This document shows positions 13,169-25,619 of a DNA stretch of 64,000 bases, one piece after another. Each line of letters begins with the position of its first letter. Positions within the stretch are counted from its first letter, which is position 1. The notes below the pieces were generated by a model. That model was not told the origin of the DNA and searched no databases. It saw only the letters and a list, made by a program, of their open reading frames with translations. A program made the position numbers and the translations under genes. The stretch comes from Diabrotica undecimpunctata (Eukaryota; Arthropoda; Insecta; Coleoptera; Chrysomelidae): assembly GCF_040954645.1 (NCBI RefSeq), contig NC_092804.1, positions 150,979,108 through 151,043,107 of the forward strand, written 5' to 3'.

Positions 13169-14613
13169 TGTTTAGACCATGGGAAAAATCACCTACAGTT
13201 TTTCGTGCATGGGAGCAAGAGAACCCAAGTAGTAGTAGAGAAAGTGTAGTAGTCAACAATCTTTTAAGTGTAAGTGATACAAAAAAACAATGACACTGAG
13301 ACTGTAACTGTAGAAAAGTGTCAAAGACTTCAAAAGAAAAGAATGGTTTTGAATGAACAATCTAAGAGAATTTTTATGAACGTTTACAAAAATTTGCAAA
13401 ATGATCATAAAAATAGTTGTAGAGGCAGTATTATAAGAAAAGTGTCCTTTCTAACAGGAATTCCGTATTCTACTATGTGCGACATCGTGAAAAGTGGTGT
13501 TAAATAGAAAAAAACAAGATCGGATGCTGGAAAACCTAAACAAATTAATATCGTGACTTCTAAATGTTTAAGGAATTTGGTTTACGAGGAATACAAAAAA
13601 ATGTAATACCAACAATTGATATTATATACACCAAGCTTGTTGCGATGGGAAGAAGCTACCCTAAAACCACTTTACGTAGACGGCTGAAAAAACTTGGGTT
13701 CAAATACAAAATCGTTGATAAACGGGTGGCTATTATGGAAAGTAAGAGTACACTGGTGTTTAGATTATTTAAAAAAAAATTCAAGAATATCGAGACCAAC
13801 AGCGGACTATATATTATTTAGACGAGACATGGTATGACACGCATGATACCGCTAGTAAGGGTTGGACTGATGGTTCACTTGGGTGCCGAAAGAAGTACCT
13901 CCGAATAAAGGTTCTCGGATGATTATTGTGCACTGTGGATATGCAAATGGTTGGGTGCCAAATGGGTTAATGCTTTGCGGAAAAAAATGGAAAAATGTAT
14001 AGATAAATAATAGATTATCATCAGACTATAAATTCTACTATATTCGAAGAGTGGAAAAATACACTACTCCCCAATATAACACCGGACAGTGTACTAGATA
14101 TGGAAAATGCTAGCTACCACTCAAGGCTTCTCAAAAAAATTCCTAACAGTTCGTCTTCAAAAGAGTAACTAAAAGATTTCCTCTCAGAAAATGATTTGTA
14201 TTTTGAAGACAACTATAATAAGAAAGAGTTGTTGAAGTGCTTCGTACTAAAACTTATAAGAAACAATATTCACTGGACATTATTGCAATACAACATGGCC
14301 ATAATGTTTTGAGGTTACCACCTTATTTTTGCATATTCAATCCTATCAAACTTATTTGGGGATAAGTAAAAAAACGGATTCGGAGGAAAAATATGTTTCC
14401 AAAATTTGACACAAAAGTGGTCGATTTAATTCGATATGAACTATCAGAGATTACAAGTGCCGACTGGAAAAAAGCAGTAAACCGTGTAGTGAAAGTAGAA
14501 AATGAGTACAAAAGACTGGGAAAATTATTTTCAAACAGTGGACAACTTATATTATTAATCTGGTGGATAGTGACGGTGATGAGAGCTCGCCTGCAGGAGA
14601 AATATTTTAGATA
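13169..14613 (+). pseudogene. DDE_3-type transposase pseudogene
   Basis: An ATG at about 13169 opens 'MFRPWEKSPTVFRAWEQEN'. Broken segments follow: a helix-turn-helix-like region (13274-13507, 'RKVSFLTGIPYSTMCDIVK'), 'KTTLRRRLKKLGFKYK' (13564-13821), then in another frame the DDE core with 'DETWYD', 'SVLDMENASYHS' where the second acidic residue of the family is expected, 'LRLPPY'-like residues, and a tail 'ITSADWKKAVNRVVKVENEY' (14393-14614). This order matches IS630/Tc1/mariner DDE_3 transposases found across insects. At least four frameshifts or stops mean it cannot make active enzyme. Confidence 0.75.
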
Positions 14614-14755
14614 AGGTACGCTAACATGATGATTATTTCAGTTATAACAACTCAGTTTTTTTATTAAAAATCGCTAACTTTGTTTAAAACAATATTTTCT
14701 TAAATGTAAAATACTTTTTCACAGTTTTGTCTATGTACGTCATCGTTAAACGCTA

Positions 14756-14953
14756 ATAGGTATTTTCAACGCTTTTCATATATTTCAGGCACTTATGATA
14801 TGTCGTATAATTTTAACATATCTACGTTATACGTTATTGGTATATAGTATATACCAATAACTATACATACAAAAAACGTATAACGTAGATATCTTAAAAA
14901 TGTATGACATATAACAAGTGCCTGAAACAATGGGAAGCGTTAAAAAGCCCTAT
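14756..14953. mobile_element. Palindromic hairpin MITE
   Basis: Two arms of about 90 bp are inverted copies around a centre near 14852. The left arm has 'tttcaggcactta', the right arm 'aagtgcctgaaa', and the inner arms have 'tctacgttatacgtt' against 'aacgtataacgtaga'. No coding capacity. It sits inside the 12.6-15.3 kb transposon. Confidence 0.7.
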
Positions 14954-15307
14954 AGAAGATGCCGTTATTTCACCTAGTATTTTTTCCGACAGGGTGTTAG
15001 AGTGATAATTATTTTTACGTTTCACTTTTAACCATTTAAAAAACAAAGAAATATAACGTTTTGCTTGTTTTTCCAAAATCATATTTTCTGCTCTTTGACT
15101 ATAATAAACACATTACACATTGTTATTTTATGATTTAATACTTGTATCAAAAAATTTGTGTCGGTGAAACAACCAATATCGCGATACGTCCCTGGACATC
15201 GGTTACTCGAATTTCATAACATACAAATATTATCTGTTTGAATTTGCCGACGGACGAAATATCGTTGGACTCCACTATACTCGTGTGGTAGTCGTTAGTA
15301 CAACAAA

Positions 15308-15774
15308 ACAGAATTTAAGGACGTCGCTAATATAAAAAAAGTATATAGTACAAAATAAATACAAAGAGTAAAAACAATGAGAAAAATAAAAATTAGAATT
15401 GCTTATATTCTAGAAATGACATAATATATATTGAGGTTAACTCTTCTGACAGTAAAGTCAGTTAGTTTTACTTGTGATCGCCTTCCTCCACACCCTTATG
15501 ATTTGTATAAGGACATATCTTTGGTTTGGTGAAAAAGGGCCTTGGCATCTAGACTTTTACCTTTAATTTTTTTTCATACTGGCCCATAAAGCCTTTCTCC
15601 AGCTCTCCTATGTTTTTGTCATATTCTATTTAATATGTTAGGATAGGTTCTTCATAAATCGGGCGTAGACTAGCAATGGCCCGATCCGAAACAACTAAAT
15701 TAATTAAAATATGAAAATACCAAACAATAACAAGAAATACTAAGCTCAGGTTGGTCAACATCCTTATTTTTTCC
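15308..15774. other. Spacer, no gene seen
   Basis: AT-rich with one slightly richer patch around 15470-15670. No motif recognised on either strand. Confidence 0.5.
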
Positions 15775-16040
15775 ATTGCTACAAAGGCAGCTGAAACATG
15801 CACTCTTAAAAAAATCGATTAAATAAGTAAATCGAGCATACCTAAATTACTTTGGTTACATAGCTAAAAGAACGATACCATGGAACTATTGGTAGAAGAA
15901 AGAACGGTAGAATGCCGAAGACCAAAAGAAAGATCTCCAATACGATGGGCAGACCAAATAAAGACTATGAAAAGAAAATTTTTGCATGAAGCCCTATATG
16001 GCACTGGATTAAAGCCAATGAAGACAGCAAGCTAATAATA
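15775..16040 (+). pseudogene. LINE ORF2 C-terminal scrap
   Basis: Short decayed segment with 'AAETCTLKK', like the 'GAETWTLKK' motif downstream of RT, and then near 15925-15970 codons for 'RRPKERSPIRWADQIK', the conserved arginine-rich 'RGRPPxRWxDxI' motif at the C-terminus of many endonuclease-RT LINEs. Frames are broken and the 5' portion is missing. This is the 3' end of a LINE on the plus strand. Confidence 0.6.
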
Positions 16041-18286
16041 TAATAATATTTAAAGTGTCAGCACGACCAGACAAATGATCAAAGAATAAAGAGAAGAATT
16101 TATTACGATATATGTTACAAAAAGCAGGTATGTCATCTTTGCTGTCGGTTTATGTATGGGTCTTTTTATTCATTAATACTAGCGTGTTCTGTCGGGACAT
16201 CTCATTCTTTTGGTATTTTTTTTAATGAATTTATCGATGATAATTACCATGAAAGTTGTTATCATTATGGAAATATAAAGCAAAATACAACTCGTTATCA
16301 GAATAACATGCATTTCTTAGTTAAATAATCCAATAAATTGGTATAATACAGCTTAGCATTAATCTCAGAATTAATCAGAATTGAAATGTCAAAAGTAAAA
16401 ATGTTCCTGATGATACCAACTTCCTTATGCTGACAGTACTTAAAGAAGAAGAGCTTTTGCAATTTATATACTTCGCTGGTTGATCTAAGGAAAGTGTGCA
16501 TTGTATAGTGCTTTGATTTCTGACACATTTTAAATAATTATTGAGGACATGATATCTACTGGTTTAACTCAAACGGGCTAAAAATTATATTATAATTATA
16601 GCAGTGGATAGGTCTTGTCAGTCTGTTCAGATTTTTAACTGTCACTTGTGAGAGTTAGTTTATTAAATTTTTTTATTTACTGTTTTTATTTTAAATAGAA
16701 CTTCTTGTACCGTGTGGATGTGGAGAGGTCTTTTGTAGAATCTTAACCTCAACATCCTAACACCGAATAAATACATGTTTGATCTTCTAGGGTCTTCTTT
16801 TTTTTATGAATATCTTATCTGGCTGGTTGTACCTGTTGGCTAATAGTATATTTTGTCATTTTCTAGCGATAGTATAATTTTTCCTTATCTTTGCTCATAT
16901 TCTTTTTATGAATTTTGATTTAGGAATATTTATTAAGTTGTAGCTCCATTTTTGACATTTATAAGGGATGTCCCTTGGGGATTATGGAGGTGAAAGGTTT
17001 AAGACTGAATGTCTGTGGGGTTTATAGTGATTTTAGGGACGCCTCGGTGAATTTAGATTTCGACTTATTTGTTTAGAATTTTAGATACATTGACGGGTAA
17101 TTGCGACTTTTTGTACTGGTTTGCCTTTAGCTTTGTTGTGTTTTGCACTGTTTGTCTTTTGTTATCCGTTGTTCCTATATATTTCTTTTCGTATGTATAA
17201 TTGTGATATAAGGCTGTCGAATGAGATAATAATTTATTGTTTAGTATCTTTGATTAATAATTTAAATGTAACTTTAGAGTTTTTATGGTTATCAGTGTGT
17301 TGGGTGAAATCGCTTAATACTTCGCTGACTCTTATTTTTTAGTATCTTTCATTGTTTAGTTTATTTGTGCTTATACTTGTATTCTGCAGTATACACTTGC
17401 ATTGTCTTATGTTTCATTGCTCAGATTTATGGATTTTCCACATTAAAAAGTTTATTAGTTATTTTGAACAATGTCTTGTCCTTTTGTATTTGTATTTAAC
17501 CTGGAAACGAGCTGTCTTTATACTTGAGTCTGAAGTGTTATGAACGAGGCTACTTAACAGCTACCTCACTAGTTACTAGTGTGGTAGGTAACGTAATTGT
17601 CCCGCTTATCTTTCTACAGATTGGAATAAATGCAGTAAAAAAATGGATACTTAACTGTAGAAATCCGTTATGTGCATTATCCGTAAATACATACAATTTA
17701 TATAGTTCACTTAGTATATTTTGTAGTCTTTTATTGTATCTTGCAGTATTGTTGCTAGAAATAATATTATTGTATGCAATCTGATTTGTAATATTTTATA
17801 ATGTTTTTTCCTGGTATATTTTAGTAAAGGGAAAGTTGAAATTTATTTTACAATTATATTATTATTCATTATAAAATTAAAACTAAATGCATTAATTTAT
17901 CGAAAAAGCTAAACTAATTTCTTTTGAAGTTTTAAACGGATTTTCCATTATTTTCACGAAACAATTGTATTAGTTGAAACGTTATTAATGAATATCGATT
18001 ATGATTTCCATATTCAAAAAATGATTTTTCAATTTAATATATATTTATATTGATATATTTATTTATTTTTATTGGTTTTTTATAGTTATTTATGCCTCAA
18101 CCTTAAATGGTCATTTGCCGTTTATTATATTTTTGTATTTATTTCAATATTAAAAAATAAAACAAGAAAATACATTGTGTGGTCACAAGAAATCAGAAGA
18201 AAGCTGACGCAAAAACTACAACAAAACCGTATAAAAATATATTCGAAGAACTTCTTCTTCTACTTATTGCAGATCTTTCGATCTAT
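16041..18286. other. AT-rich region, no gene recognised
   Basis: Several 60-90-codon open stretches occur on the plus strand (17121-17784, 18072-18290), but their translations are hydrophobic, biased and match no motif I know. They look like chance frames in AT-rich DNA. The origin of the region is unknown. Confidence 0.5.
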
Positions 18287-18535
18287 TTAATTCTGAAAGT
18301 TTCTGCCTAACCATCTTTTAGGTGGTTTTTCGGGAGGTCTTGAATCGGGCGGGTTATTTTCTAGGGCAATTTTTGGGAGTTTATTCTCATCCATTCGTCT
18401 TACATGACTGTACCACATTCTTTTACGCTGCCTTCCCCATATTTCAATATCTTGAATTTTGCACTGCTCTCTAACGTTTGTATTTCTCACTACTACTATT
18501 GTTTTGTTGCCCACTATTGTTCTTAGGGTTTTCAT
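18287..18535 (-). pseudogene. LINE ORF2 C-terminal fragment
   Basis: 82 codons on the minus strand end the ORF2 of an endonuclease-RT LINE: 'MKTLRTIVGNKTI', 'NVREQCKIQDIEIWGRQRK' and 'HVRRMDENKLPKIALEN', with the final proline-rich 'RPPEKPPKRWL'. The HVRRM and PPKRW motifs are typical of the C-terminal domain after the RT. The upstream RT is absent and the fragment starts next to a trinucleotide microsatellite. Confidence 0.75.
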
Positions 18536-18540
18536 CTCGG

Positions 18541-18568
18541 CAACTACTACTACTACTACTACTACTAT
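18541..18568. repeat. ACT trinucleotide microsatellite
   Basis: About nine tandem copies of ACT directly beside the LINE fragment. Confidence 0.9.
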
Positions 18569-18644
18569 CTATGCGCATATACGGATTTGACCAGATTATC
18601 TACCGCAAACACCCGACAATGCGGATGCTTTGTTGATTGAATTG

Positions 18645-21600
18645 CTTGAACGTCTGTATTTGCTGAAATTTTGTGAAAATTAAAAGTGAATATTTTGTTT
18701 GAAATTTGATTTATTTCGATTAAGGGTGACTTGCTGTTTAAAATGAAATTAAAATGTGGCTAGAACTTATGCACCGTTTTGCCAGAAAATCGAAAAAACT
18801 GTAGACCATTGGGTTTTTATCAAATTTCGTTAAACGGCTATGTTGCCATGAATTTTGGTACGAGAGTCAAGCGAATCGATATTTCCTACATAAAATTGGC
18901 CGCTCGTTCTTCTGCCATACTCGAAATTTTCCTACATCTAACTGTTCGTGAGAAAAAGTTCCACTGGGATGTATGTATTCGCTGAAAATTTCGAGAAAAT
19001 TAAAAGTAAATATTTTGTTTAAATTTTAAATTATTTCGATTAAGGGTGACTTGCTGATTAAAAAAATCCAACCGCGTGGCAAGAAATTATGCACCGCTTT
19101 GCCGGAAAATCGAAAAAAACTGTAGACCATTGGATTTTTATCAAATTTGGTTAATCGGCTATATTGGCGTCAATTTAAGTCCGAGAGTCAAAGCGAATAG
19201 ACATTTCCTACAAAAAATTGGCCGCTCGTTCTTCTGCTATACTCAGAATTTTATAAAATATAACTGTTCGTGAGAAAAATTTCTAATTGGATGTATGCAT
19301 TCGCTGAAAATTTCGACAAAATTAAAAGTGAATATTTTGTTTAAAATTTGAATTATTTCAATTAAGGGTGACTTGCTGATTAAAAAAATCTCAACATGTG
19401 GCTAAGCTAAAAATTATGCACCGTTTTGCCGGAAAATCTAAAAAACTATAGATTTTTTAATTCGATTTTTCCTCTTTTCCGGCTAACTGGTGTAAAGGAA
19501 TCAGAAAAAAACACATGTTTGGAATAAGCTGGACCAAGCGCATGTACCAAAACATTAAACAAAATTTTTTTTTTTGGAAAATTTGGAAAAATTTTTTTGG
19601 ATTCCCTTGGATTTTTATCAAATTTGGTTAATCGGCTATATTGGCGTCAATTTTGGACCGAGAGTCAAGCGAATACACATTTCCTACATAAAATAAGCTG
19701 CTCGTTCTTCTGCCATACTCAGAATTTTCCTACATCTAACGGTTCGTGAGAAAAATTTCCACTTGGATGTCTGTATTTGCCGAAAATTTCATGAAAATTA
19801 AAAGTGAATATTTTGTTTGAAATTTGAATTATTTCGATTAAGGGTGACTTGCTGTTTAAAATTAAACCAACATGTGGCTAGAAATTATGCACCGTATTCG
19901 GATATTCGCCGGATAATCGAAAAAACTGTAGACCATTGGATTTTTATCAAATTTCGTTAATCGGCTATTTTGGCGTCAATTTTGGTCCTAGAGTCAAGCG
20001 AATGGACATTTACTACATAAAATTGGACGCTCGTTCTTCTGCCATACTCAGAATTTTCCTACATCTAACGGTTCGTGAGAAAAATTTCCACTTGGATGTC
20101 TGTATTTGCCGAAAATTTCGTGAAAATTAAAAGTGAATATTTTGTTTGAAATTTGAATTATTTTGATTAAGGGTGTCTTGCTGTTTAAAATAAAACTAAC
20201 ATGTGGCTAGAAATTATGCACCGTTTTGCCGGAAAATCGAAAAAAACCATTGGATTTTTATCAAATTTCAATAATCGGCTATGTTGGCGTCAATTTTGGT
20301 CCGAGAGTCAAGCGAAGGGACATTTCCTAAATAAAATTGGCCGCTCGTTCTTCTGCCATACTCAGAATTTCCCTACATCTAACTCTTTGTAAGAAAAATT
20401 TCCACTTGGATGTAAGTATTAGCTGAAAATTTCTAGATAATTAAAAGTGTATATTTTGTTTGAAATTTAATTTATTACGATTCAGGGTGACTTTCTGATT
20501 AGAAAAATCTAAACGCTTGGCAAGAAGTTATGCACCGTTTTGCCGGAAAATCGAAAAAACTGTAGATATTTATTTCGATTTTTCCTCTTTTCCGGCAAAC
20601 TGGGATTAAGGGATCAGAAAAAATAACACATGTTTGGAATAAGCTGGACCAAGTGCAAGTACCAAAACATTAAACAAAATTTTTTTTTGGAAACTTTGGA
20701 AAAATTTTTCCAAGGGATTGGAAATTGGATTTTTATCAAATTTGGTTAATCGGCTATATTGGCGTCAATTTTGGTCCGAGAGTCAAGCGAATACACATTA
20801 CCTACATAAAATTGGCAGCTCGTTCTTCTGCCATACTAGGAATTTTCCTACATCTAACTGTTCGTGAGAAAAATTTCTTCTGGGATGTCTGTATTTGCCG
20901 AAAATTTCGTGAAAATTAAAAGTGAATATTTTGTTTGAAATTTGAATTATTTCGATTAAGTGTGACTTGCTGTTTAAAATTAAACCAACATGTGGCTAGA
21001 AATTATGCACCGTTTTGCCGGAAAGTCGAAAAAACTGTAGACCATTGGATTTTTATCAAATTTCAATAATCGGCTATGTTGGCGTCAATTTTGGTCCGAG
21101 AGTCAAGCGAAGGCACATTTCCTAAATAAAATTGGTCATGTTCGTTCTTCTGCCATACTCAGAATTTTCCTACATCTAACTGTTCGTGAGAAAAATTTCC
21201 ACTTGGATGTAAGTATTAGCTGAAAATTTCGAGAAAATTAAAAGTGCATATTTTGTTTAAAATTTAAATTATTTCGATTAAGGGTGACTTGCTGATTAAA
21301 AAAATATCAACATGTGGCTAAAAATTATGCAACGTTTTGCCGGAAAATCGAAAAAACTGTAAATTTTTTAATTCGATTTTTACTTTTTTTGCGGCTAACT
21401 GGGGTAAGGGGATCAGAAAAAAACACATGTTTGGAATAAACTGGACCAAGCGCATGTACCAAAACATTAAACAAAATTTTTTTTTTGGAAAATTTGGAAA
21501 AAATTTTCCAAGGGGGCACCCTTGGATTTTTATCAAATTTGGTTAATCGGCTATATTGGCGTCAATTTTGGTCCGAGAGTCAAGCGAATACACATTTCCT

Positions 21601-23457
21601 ACATAGAATTAGCTGCTCGTTCTTCTGCCATACTCAGAATTTTCCTATATCTAACGGTTCGTGAGACAAATTTCCACTTGGATGTCTGTATTTGCCGAAA
21701 ATTTCGTGAAAATTAAAAGTGAATATTTAGTTTGAAATTTGAATTATTTCGATCAAGGGTGACTTGCTGTTTAAAATGAAACTAACATATGGCTAGAAAT
21801 TATGCACCGTTTTGCCGGAAAATCGAAAAAACTGTAGACCATTGGATTTTTATCAAATTTCGTTAATCGGCTATGTTGGTGTCAATTTTGGTCCGAGAGT
21901 CAAGAGAATGGATATTTCCTACATAAAATTGGCCGCCCATCCTTCTGCCATACTCAGAATTTTCCTACATCTAACTGTTCGTGAGAAAAATTTCCACTTG
22001 GATGTATGTATTCGCTGAAAATTTCGAGAAACATAAAAGTGTATATTTTGTTTGAAATTTGAATTATTTCGATTAAGGGTGACTTGCTGATTAAAATATC
22101 TAAACGCGTGGCCAGAAATTATGCACCGTTTTGCCGGAAAATCGAAAAAACTGTAGACCATTGGATTTTTATCAAATTTCGTTAATCGGCTATGTTGGCG
22201 TCAATTTTGGTACGAGAGTCAAGCGAATGAACGTATCCTACATAAAATTTGCCGCTCGTCCTTCTGCCATACTCAGAATTTTCCTACATCTAACTGTTGG
22301 TGAGAAAAAGTTCCACTTGGAAGTCTGTATTTGCTGAAAATTTTGTGATAATTAAAAGTGAATATTTTGTTTGAAATTTCAATTATTTCGATTAAGGGTG
22401 ACTTGCTGTTTAAAATGAAATTAATATGTGGCTAGAAATTATGCATCGTTTTGCCGGAAAATCGAAAAAACTGTAGATCATTGGATTTTTATCATATTTC
22501 GTTAATCGGCAATGTTGGCGTCAATTTTGGTCCGAGAGTCAAACAAATGGACATTTCCTACATAAAATTGGCCGCTCGTCCTTCTGCCATACTCAGAATT
22601 TTCCTACATCTAACTGTTCGTGAGAAAAAGTTCCACTGGGATGTATGTATTCGCTGAAAATTTTGAGAAAATTAAAAGTGTATATTTTGTTTAAGATTTA
22701 AATTATTTCGATTAAGGGTGACTTGCTGATTAAAAAAATCTAAACACGTGGCCAAAAATTATGCACCGTTTTGCAGGAAAATCAAAAAAACTGTAGACCA
22801 TTGGATTTTTATCAAATTTGGTTAAACGGCTATATTGGCGTCAATTTTGGTCCGAGAGTCAAGCGAATGGATATTTCCTACATAAAATTGGCCGCCCATC
22901 CTTCTGCCTTACTCAGAATTTTCCTTCATCTAACTGTTCGTGAGAAAAAGTTCCACTGGGATTCGATGAAAATTTCGAGAAAATTAAAAATATATATTTT
23001 ATTTGAAATTTAAATTATTTCGATTAAGGGTGACTTGCTAATTAAAAAAATCCAAACATGGCTAAAAATTATGCACCGTTTGGCCGGAAAATTGAAAAAA
23101 CTGTAGATTTTTTAATTTAATTTTTTCTCTTTTCCGGTAAACTGGGGTTAGGGATCAGGAAAAAATACATGTTTGGAATCAGCTGGACCAAGTGCATGTA
23201 CCAAGACATTAAACAAAATTTTTTTTTTGGAAAATTTGGAAAAATTTTTCCAAGGGGGTACCCTTGGATTTTTATCAAATTTGGTTAATCGGCTATATTG
23301 GCGTCAATTTTGTTCCGAGAGTCAAGCAAATAGACATTTCCCACATAAAATTGGCCGCTCGTTCTTCTGCCATACTCAGAATTTTCCTACATCTAACGGT
23401 TCGTGAGAAAAATTTTCCAAGGGGGTACCCTTGGATTTTTATCAAATTTGGTTAAAT
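18645..23457. repeat. Tandem array, ~320-bp unit with ~475-bp long variants
   Basis: The anchor 'ttatgcaccgtttt' or a close variant recurs near 18767, 19087, 19413, 19886, 20215, 20528, 21003, 21326, 21801, 22120, 22440, 22759 and 23068. Most steps are 309-329 bp. The units starting near 19413, 20528, 21326 and 23068 carry an extra ~155 bp, with a T-rich stretch, a 'ggaccaag' segment, a poly-T/A run and, in some copies, the near-palindrome CCAAGGGGGTACCCTTGG. Copies differ by roughly 3-10% by eye. Each unit has a 62-68-codon frame of similar sequence ('FYQISLIGYVGVNFGPRVK'), but unit length is not a multiple of three and the product resembles nothing I recognise, so coding is doubtful. The array is read as satellite DNA. 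Confidence 0.9.
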
Positions 23458-23599
23458 TTCTTAGAAAACTTTATTCATTCGCTGATCACTGACACATTGT
23501 AATCTGATAATCATCTTTTAGAGGATAAAGTGACTTTTTAATAGGACGAGGCACTCCCATGTTATGATATATGCGTAAGACAATCTTTGAATCAACGTT

Positions 23600-23865
23600 T
23601 TCCAGGGCGTTGGATTAACAGAAGGGGTGCAATAGAGGGGTCGGCCAGATCACCGGATTTTTCGTCTTTAATTTTTTTTTGTGGTAATACCTAAAATCAA
23701 AAATATACGCCACTCCACCTGCAGATCGTGATGAGTTGCGACAAATAATTGTGACAGAATGCCGATTATTGACACCGGAGGTATTTGCAAATGTATGAAG
23801 GGGCTTTAAAAATAGGTTGTATTATTATATGGAGAATATACGAGGTCATTTCGAATAATTAATTG
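23600..23865 (+). pseudogene. Mariner-type transposase C-terminal scrap
   Basis: Plus-strand codons from 23612 give 'FPGRWINRRGAIEGSARSPD' and then 'FFLW', where an in-frame TAA replaces the next codon. 'YLKSKIYATPPADRDELRQ' follows, and a further stop comes after 'TPEVFANV'. This matches the end of the widespread insect DDE transposase containing 'WPARSPDLxPxDFFLWGYLKSKVY'. The rest of the gene is missing, and the fragment abuts the right end of the tandem array. Confidence 0.75.
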
Positions 23866-24935
23866 GTTAAATTTTATGAAATTTTATGTTTTTTGTTATT
23901 AGAAATATTCAATCAATAAATTAGTTAAATCCAAAACTTTGTTTAAAGTTATTCCGTAAATTAAAAAAAATATAGTGTCGTGCAAAGAAAAAAAAATGCC
24001 TTTCAAATGATCATCAAGTGCCACTCGACCACAATTACTATTAAAAAAAAACTGTTAGTTGTAGCGGGGCAGTAGGGGGTTACATTTAAGGGCATAAAAT
24101 TTGCATGAAAATTCGTTCTCCTCCCAATAAAAATTGACATGTTTTTTAAATTTTTAAGAAACTGTTGGTTTCTGAGATTCTGGGGGGTCAAATTTTCATT
24201 GGAACACACAGTATAATAATACTTGTAATATTTTCGTTAATGAAATAGTAATAACCTTAGTACTTAAACAACAATAAATAAATAATAAAAAAAAATTGTT
24301 AATTTACTAAACGATTAAAATATGTAAGAATTAGTTCATCCCAGTAATGTCAGGCTTGTGTTTCTACAAAGTGTCTAGAGACTTAACAAAATAACAGATT
24401 GCTCGCAGTTATTAACTATCCGGCAATATATTTTATTTCCAGGGCGATATTAACTAAATGGCACGGTATACTTGGGAGGTGCTGCAATAAAGGATATCCG
24501 ATATTTTATATTGCTCAATATATATTGCTTTTCTTCTTTACTTCCTGTAAGAAGTTGTCGTAAAAATGTTCCAATAGCTTTCTCTTCGTCGTTCGGTAGA
24601 ATTTTATTAATTTTCGTAGGATTAAAAGTTGTGTGCAAGTTGATTAAAAAACCGCAGTTTTACCAAACAAAATATTACATAAAGTTTTAAAAGAATTAAT
24701 CCATTAGAAACATGATTTTAATTAATTGCATTTTTTATAATTTCTGTATTAAACTGAATTTTAAAATGTATTTTTCAATCATGATTAAAATATTGTGCAA
24801 ATACAAAAACAGGCGCTGAGTACAACATAGTTGTTAAATTTAATTAATGAAAGCCACAAGTTGATAAAAATTATTTTAAAAATTGAACAAACCGCAGCAA
24901 ATCAAATTATAAATTTTTAATCAACTTACACAACA
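23866..24935. other. AT-rich spacer, no gene seen
   Basis: No recognised motif. Short frames at 24450-24690 on both strands look like chance. Confidence 0.5.
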
Positions 24936-25575
24936 CACACACACGCAGTGATCAACTCTGCCCCTAGGAACATGTGTATACCAATGTAAGTATGGGATCC
25001 ACATGTCCGAAGATCAAACCGGTCACACTTCGCTAGTCGAAGTGGTACCTATCTGACCCCAGGCTTTTCCACCACCCCTCCTCATCGTGTGACTTACGTG
25101 AGGAGGCTTATGATCTGAAATTTACTTAAGATGCCCTGGGTAATAGGACATCCTCGGTTTTTAGTGAATGTGGTTATGCCACCTAACTGTAGGGGTAGCC
25201 ACATCTAGGCTTTTCTTCCTATTTACTTTACTGACTCTATTGATTTTACTCTAGCTTTACATCGGGACTTGAGTCCCTAAAAAAAAAGAAAAAGGAGCGT
25301 GTGTTCCGACCATAGAGCCATCAGCCTGAGCTGATGACTCTATGTCCGGAAAAGAGTGTGTGCTCGGTCACTCAGCCACCGATTTGGCAAAATAAATTTT
25401 GTTCTCCTCGCCGGCTGAGCACCCGATAAGGGTCCGGCCACCAAGCCCATGTATGCCGCACATGACCTCAGTGCTCGGATTTCGCGAGTAGATCTTTCAT
25501 TCGATCTGTCTTAAGGGCCTAGTCCGCGGAGTGGTATATAGAAGGTCTGACGGGCTCTTTCTATATTTGCTATAT
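24936..25575. other. GC-rich structured island of unknown identity
   Basis: This block is much richer in G+C than its surroundings and begins with a (CA)n stretch. It can form several stem-loops, the clearest being ATAGAGCCATCAG against CTGATGACTCTAT around 25312-25343 with one mismatch. No protein motif is visible on either strand. It lies downstream of the minus-strand Jockey LINE and could be its long 3' untranslated region, or a separate SINE or structured repeat. Confidence 0.5.
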
Positions 25576-25619
25576 AAGGTAAATTTACGTTAAACGGTTT
25601 AATGAAAAGTATGAATATA

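Larger units (their letters stand above)
12621..15307 (+). mobile_element. Dead DDE DNA transposon (Tc1/mariner-like) with inverted ends
   Basis: A decayed transposase lies at 13169-14613. Inverted sequences flank it: 'TCGTCCGTCGG' followed by 'AAATTCAAAC' near 12660-12690 recurs inverted near 15232-15260, with weaker matching to about 12621 and 15307. These are read as terminal inverted repeats of about 80 bp, imperfect. A hairpin MITE (14756-14953) is inserted between transposase and right end. The exact tips and target duplication could not be fixed. Confidence 0.5.

Noticed and set aside
17121..17784. Hydrophobic frames resembling membrane proteins
   Set aside because: Composition follows the T-rich sequence; frames are short, overlapping and without conserved motifs.
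18779..23406. 62-80-aa frames in each tandem unit as a protein family
   Set aside because: Unit length is not a multiple of three, each frame is closed within its unit and no known domain is seen. Better explained as satellite DNA.
18645..23457. CRISPR-like array
   Set aside because: Units are ~320 bp of continuous repeat with no unique spacers, in a eukaryotic genome.
24950..25570. tRNA or rRNA gene in the GC-rich island
   Set aside because: No cloverleaf with proper anticodon arm and no recognisable rRNA core sequence.
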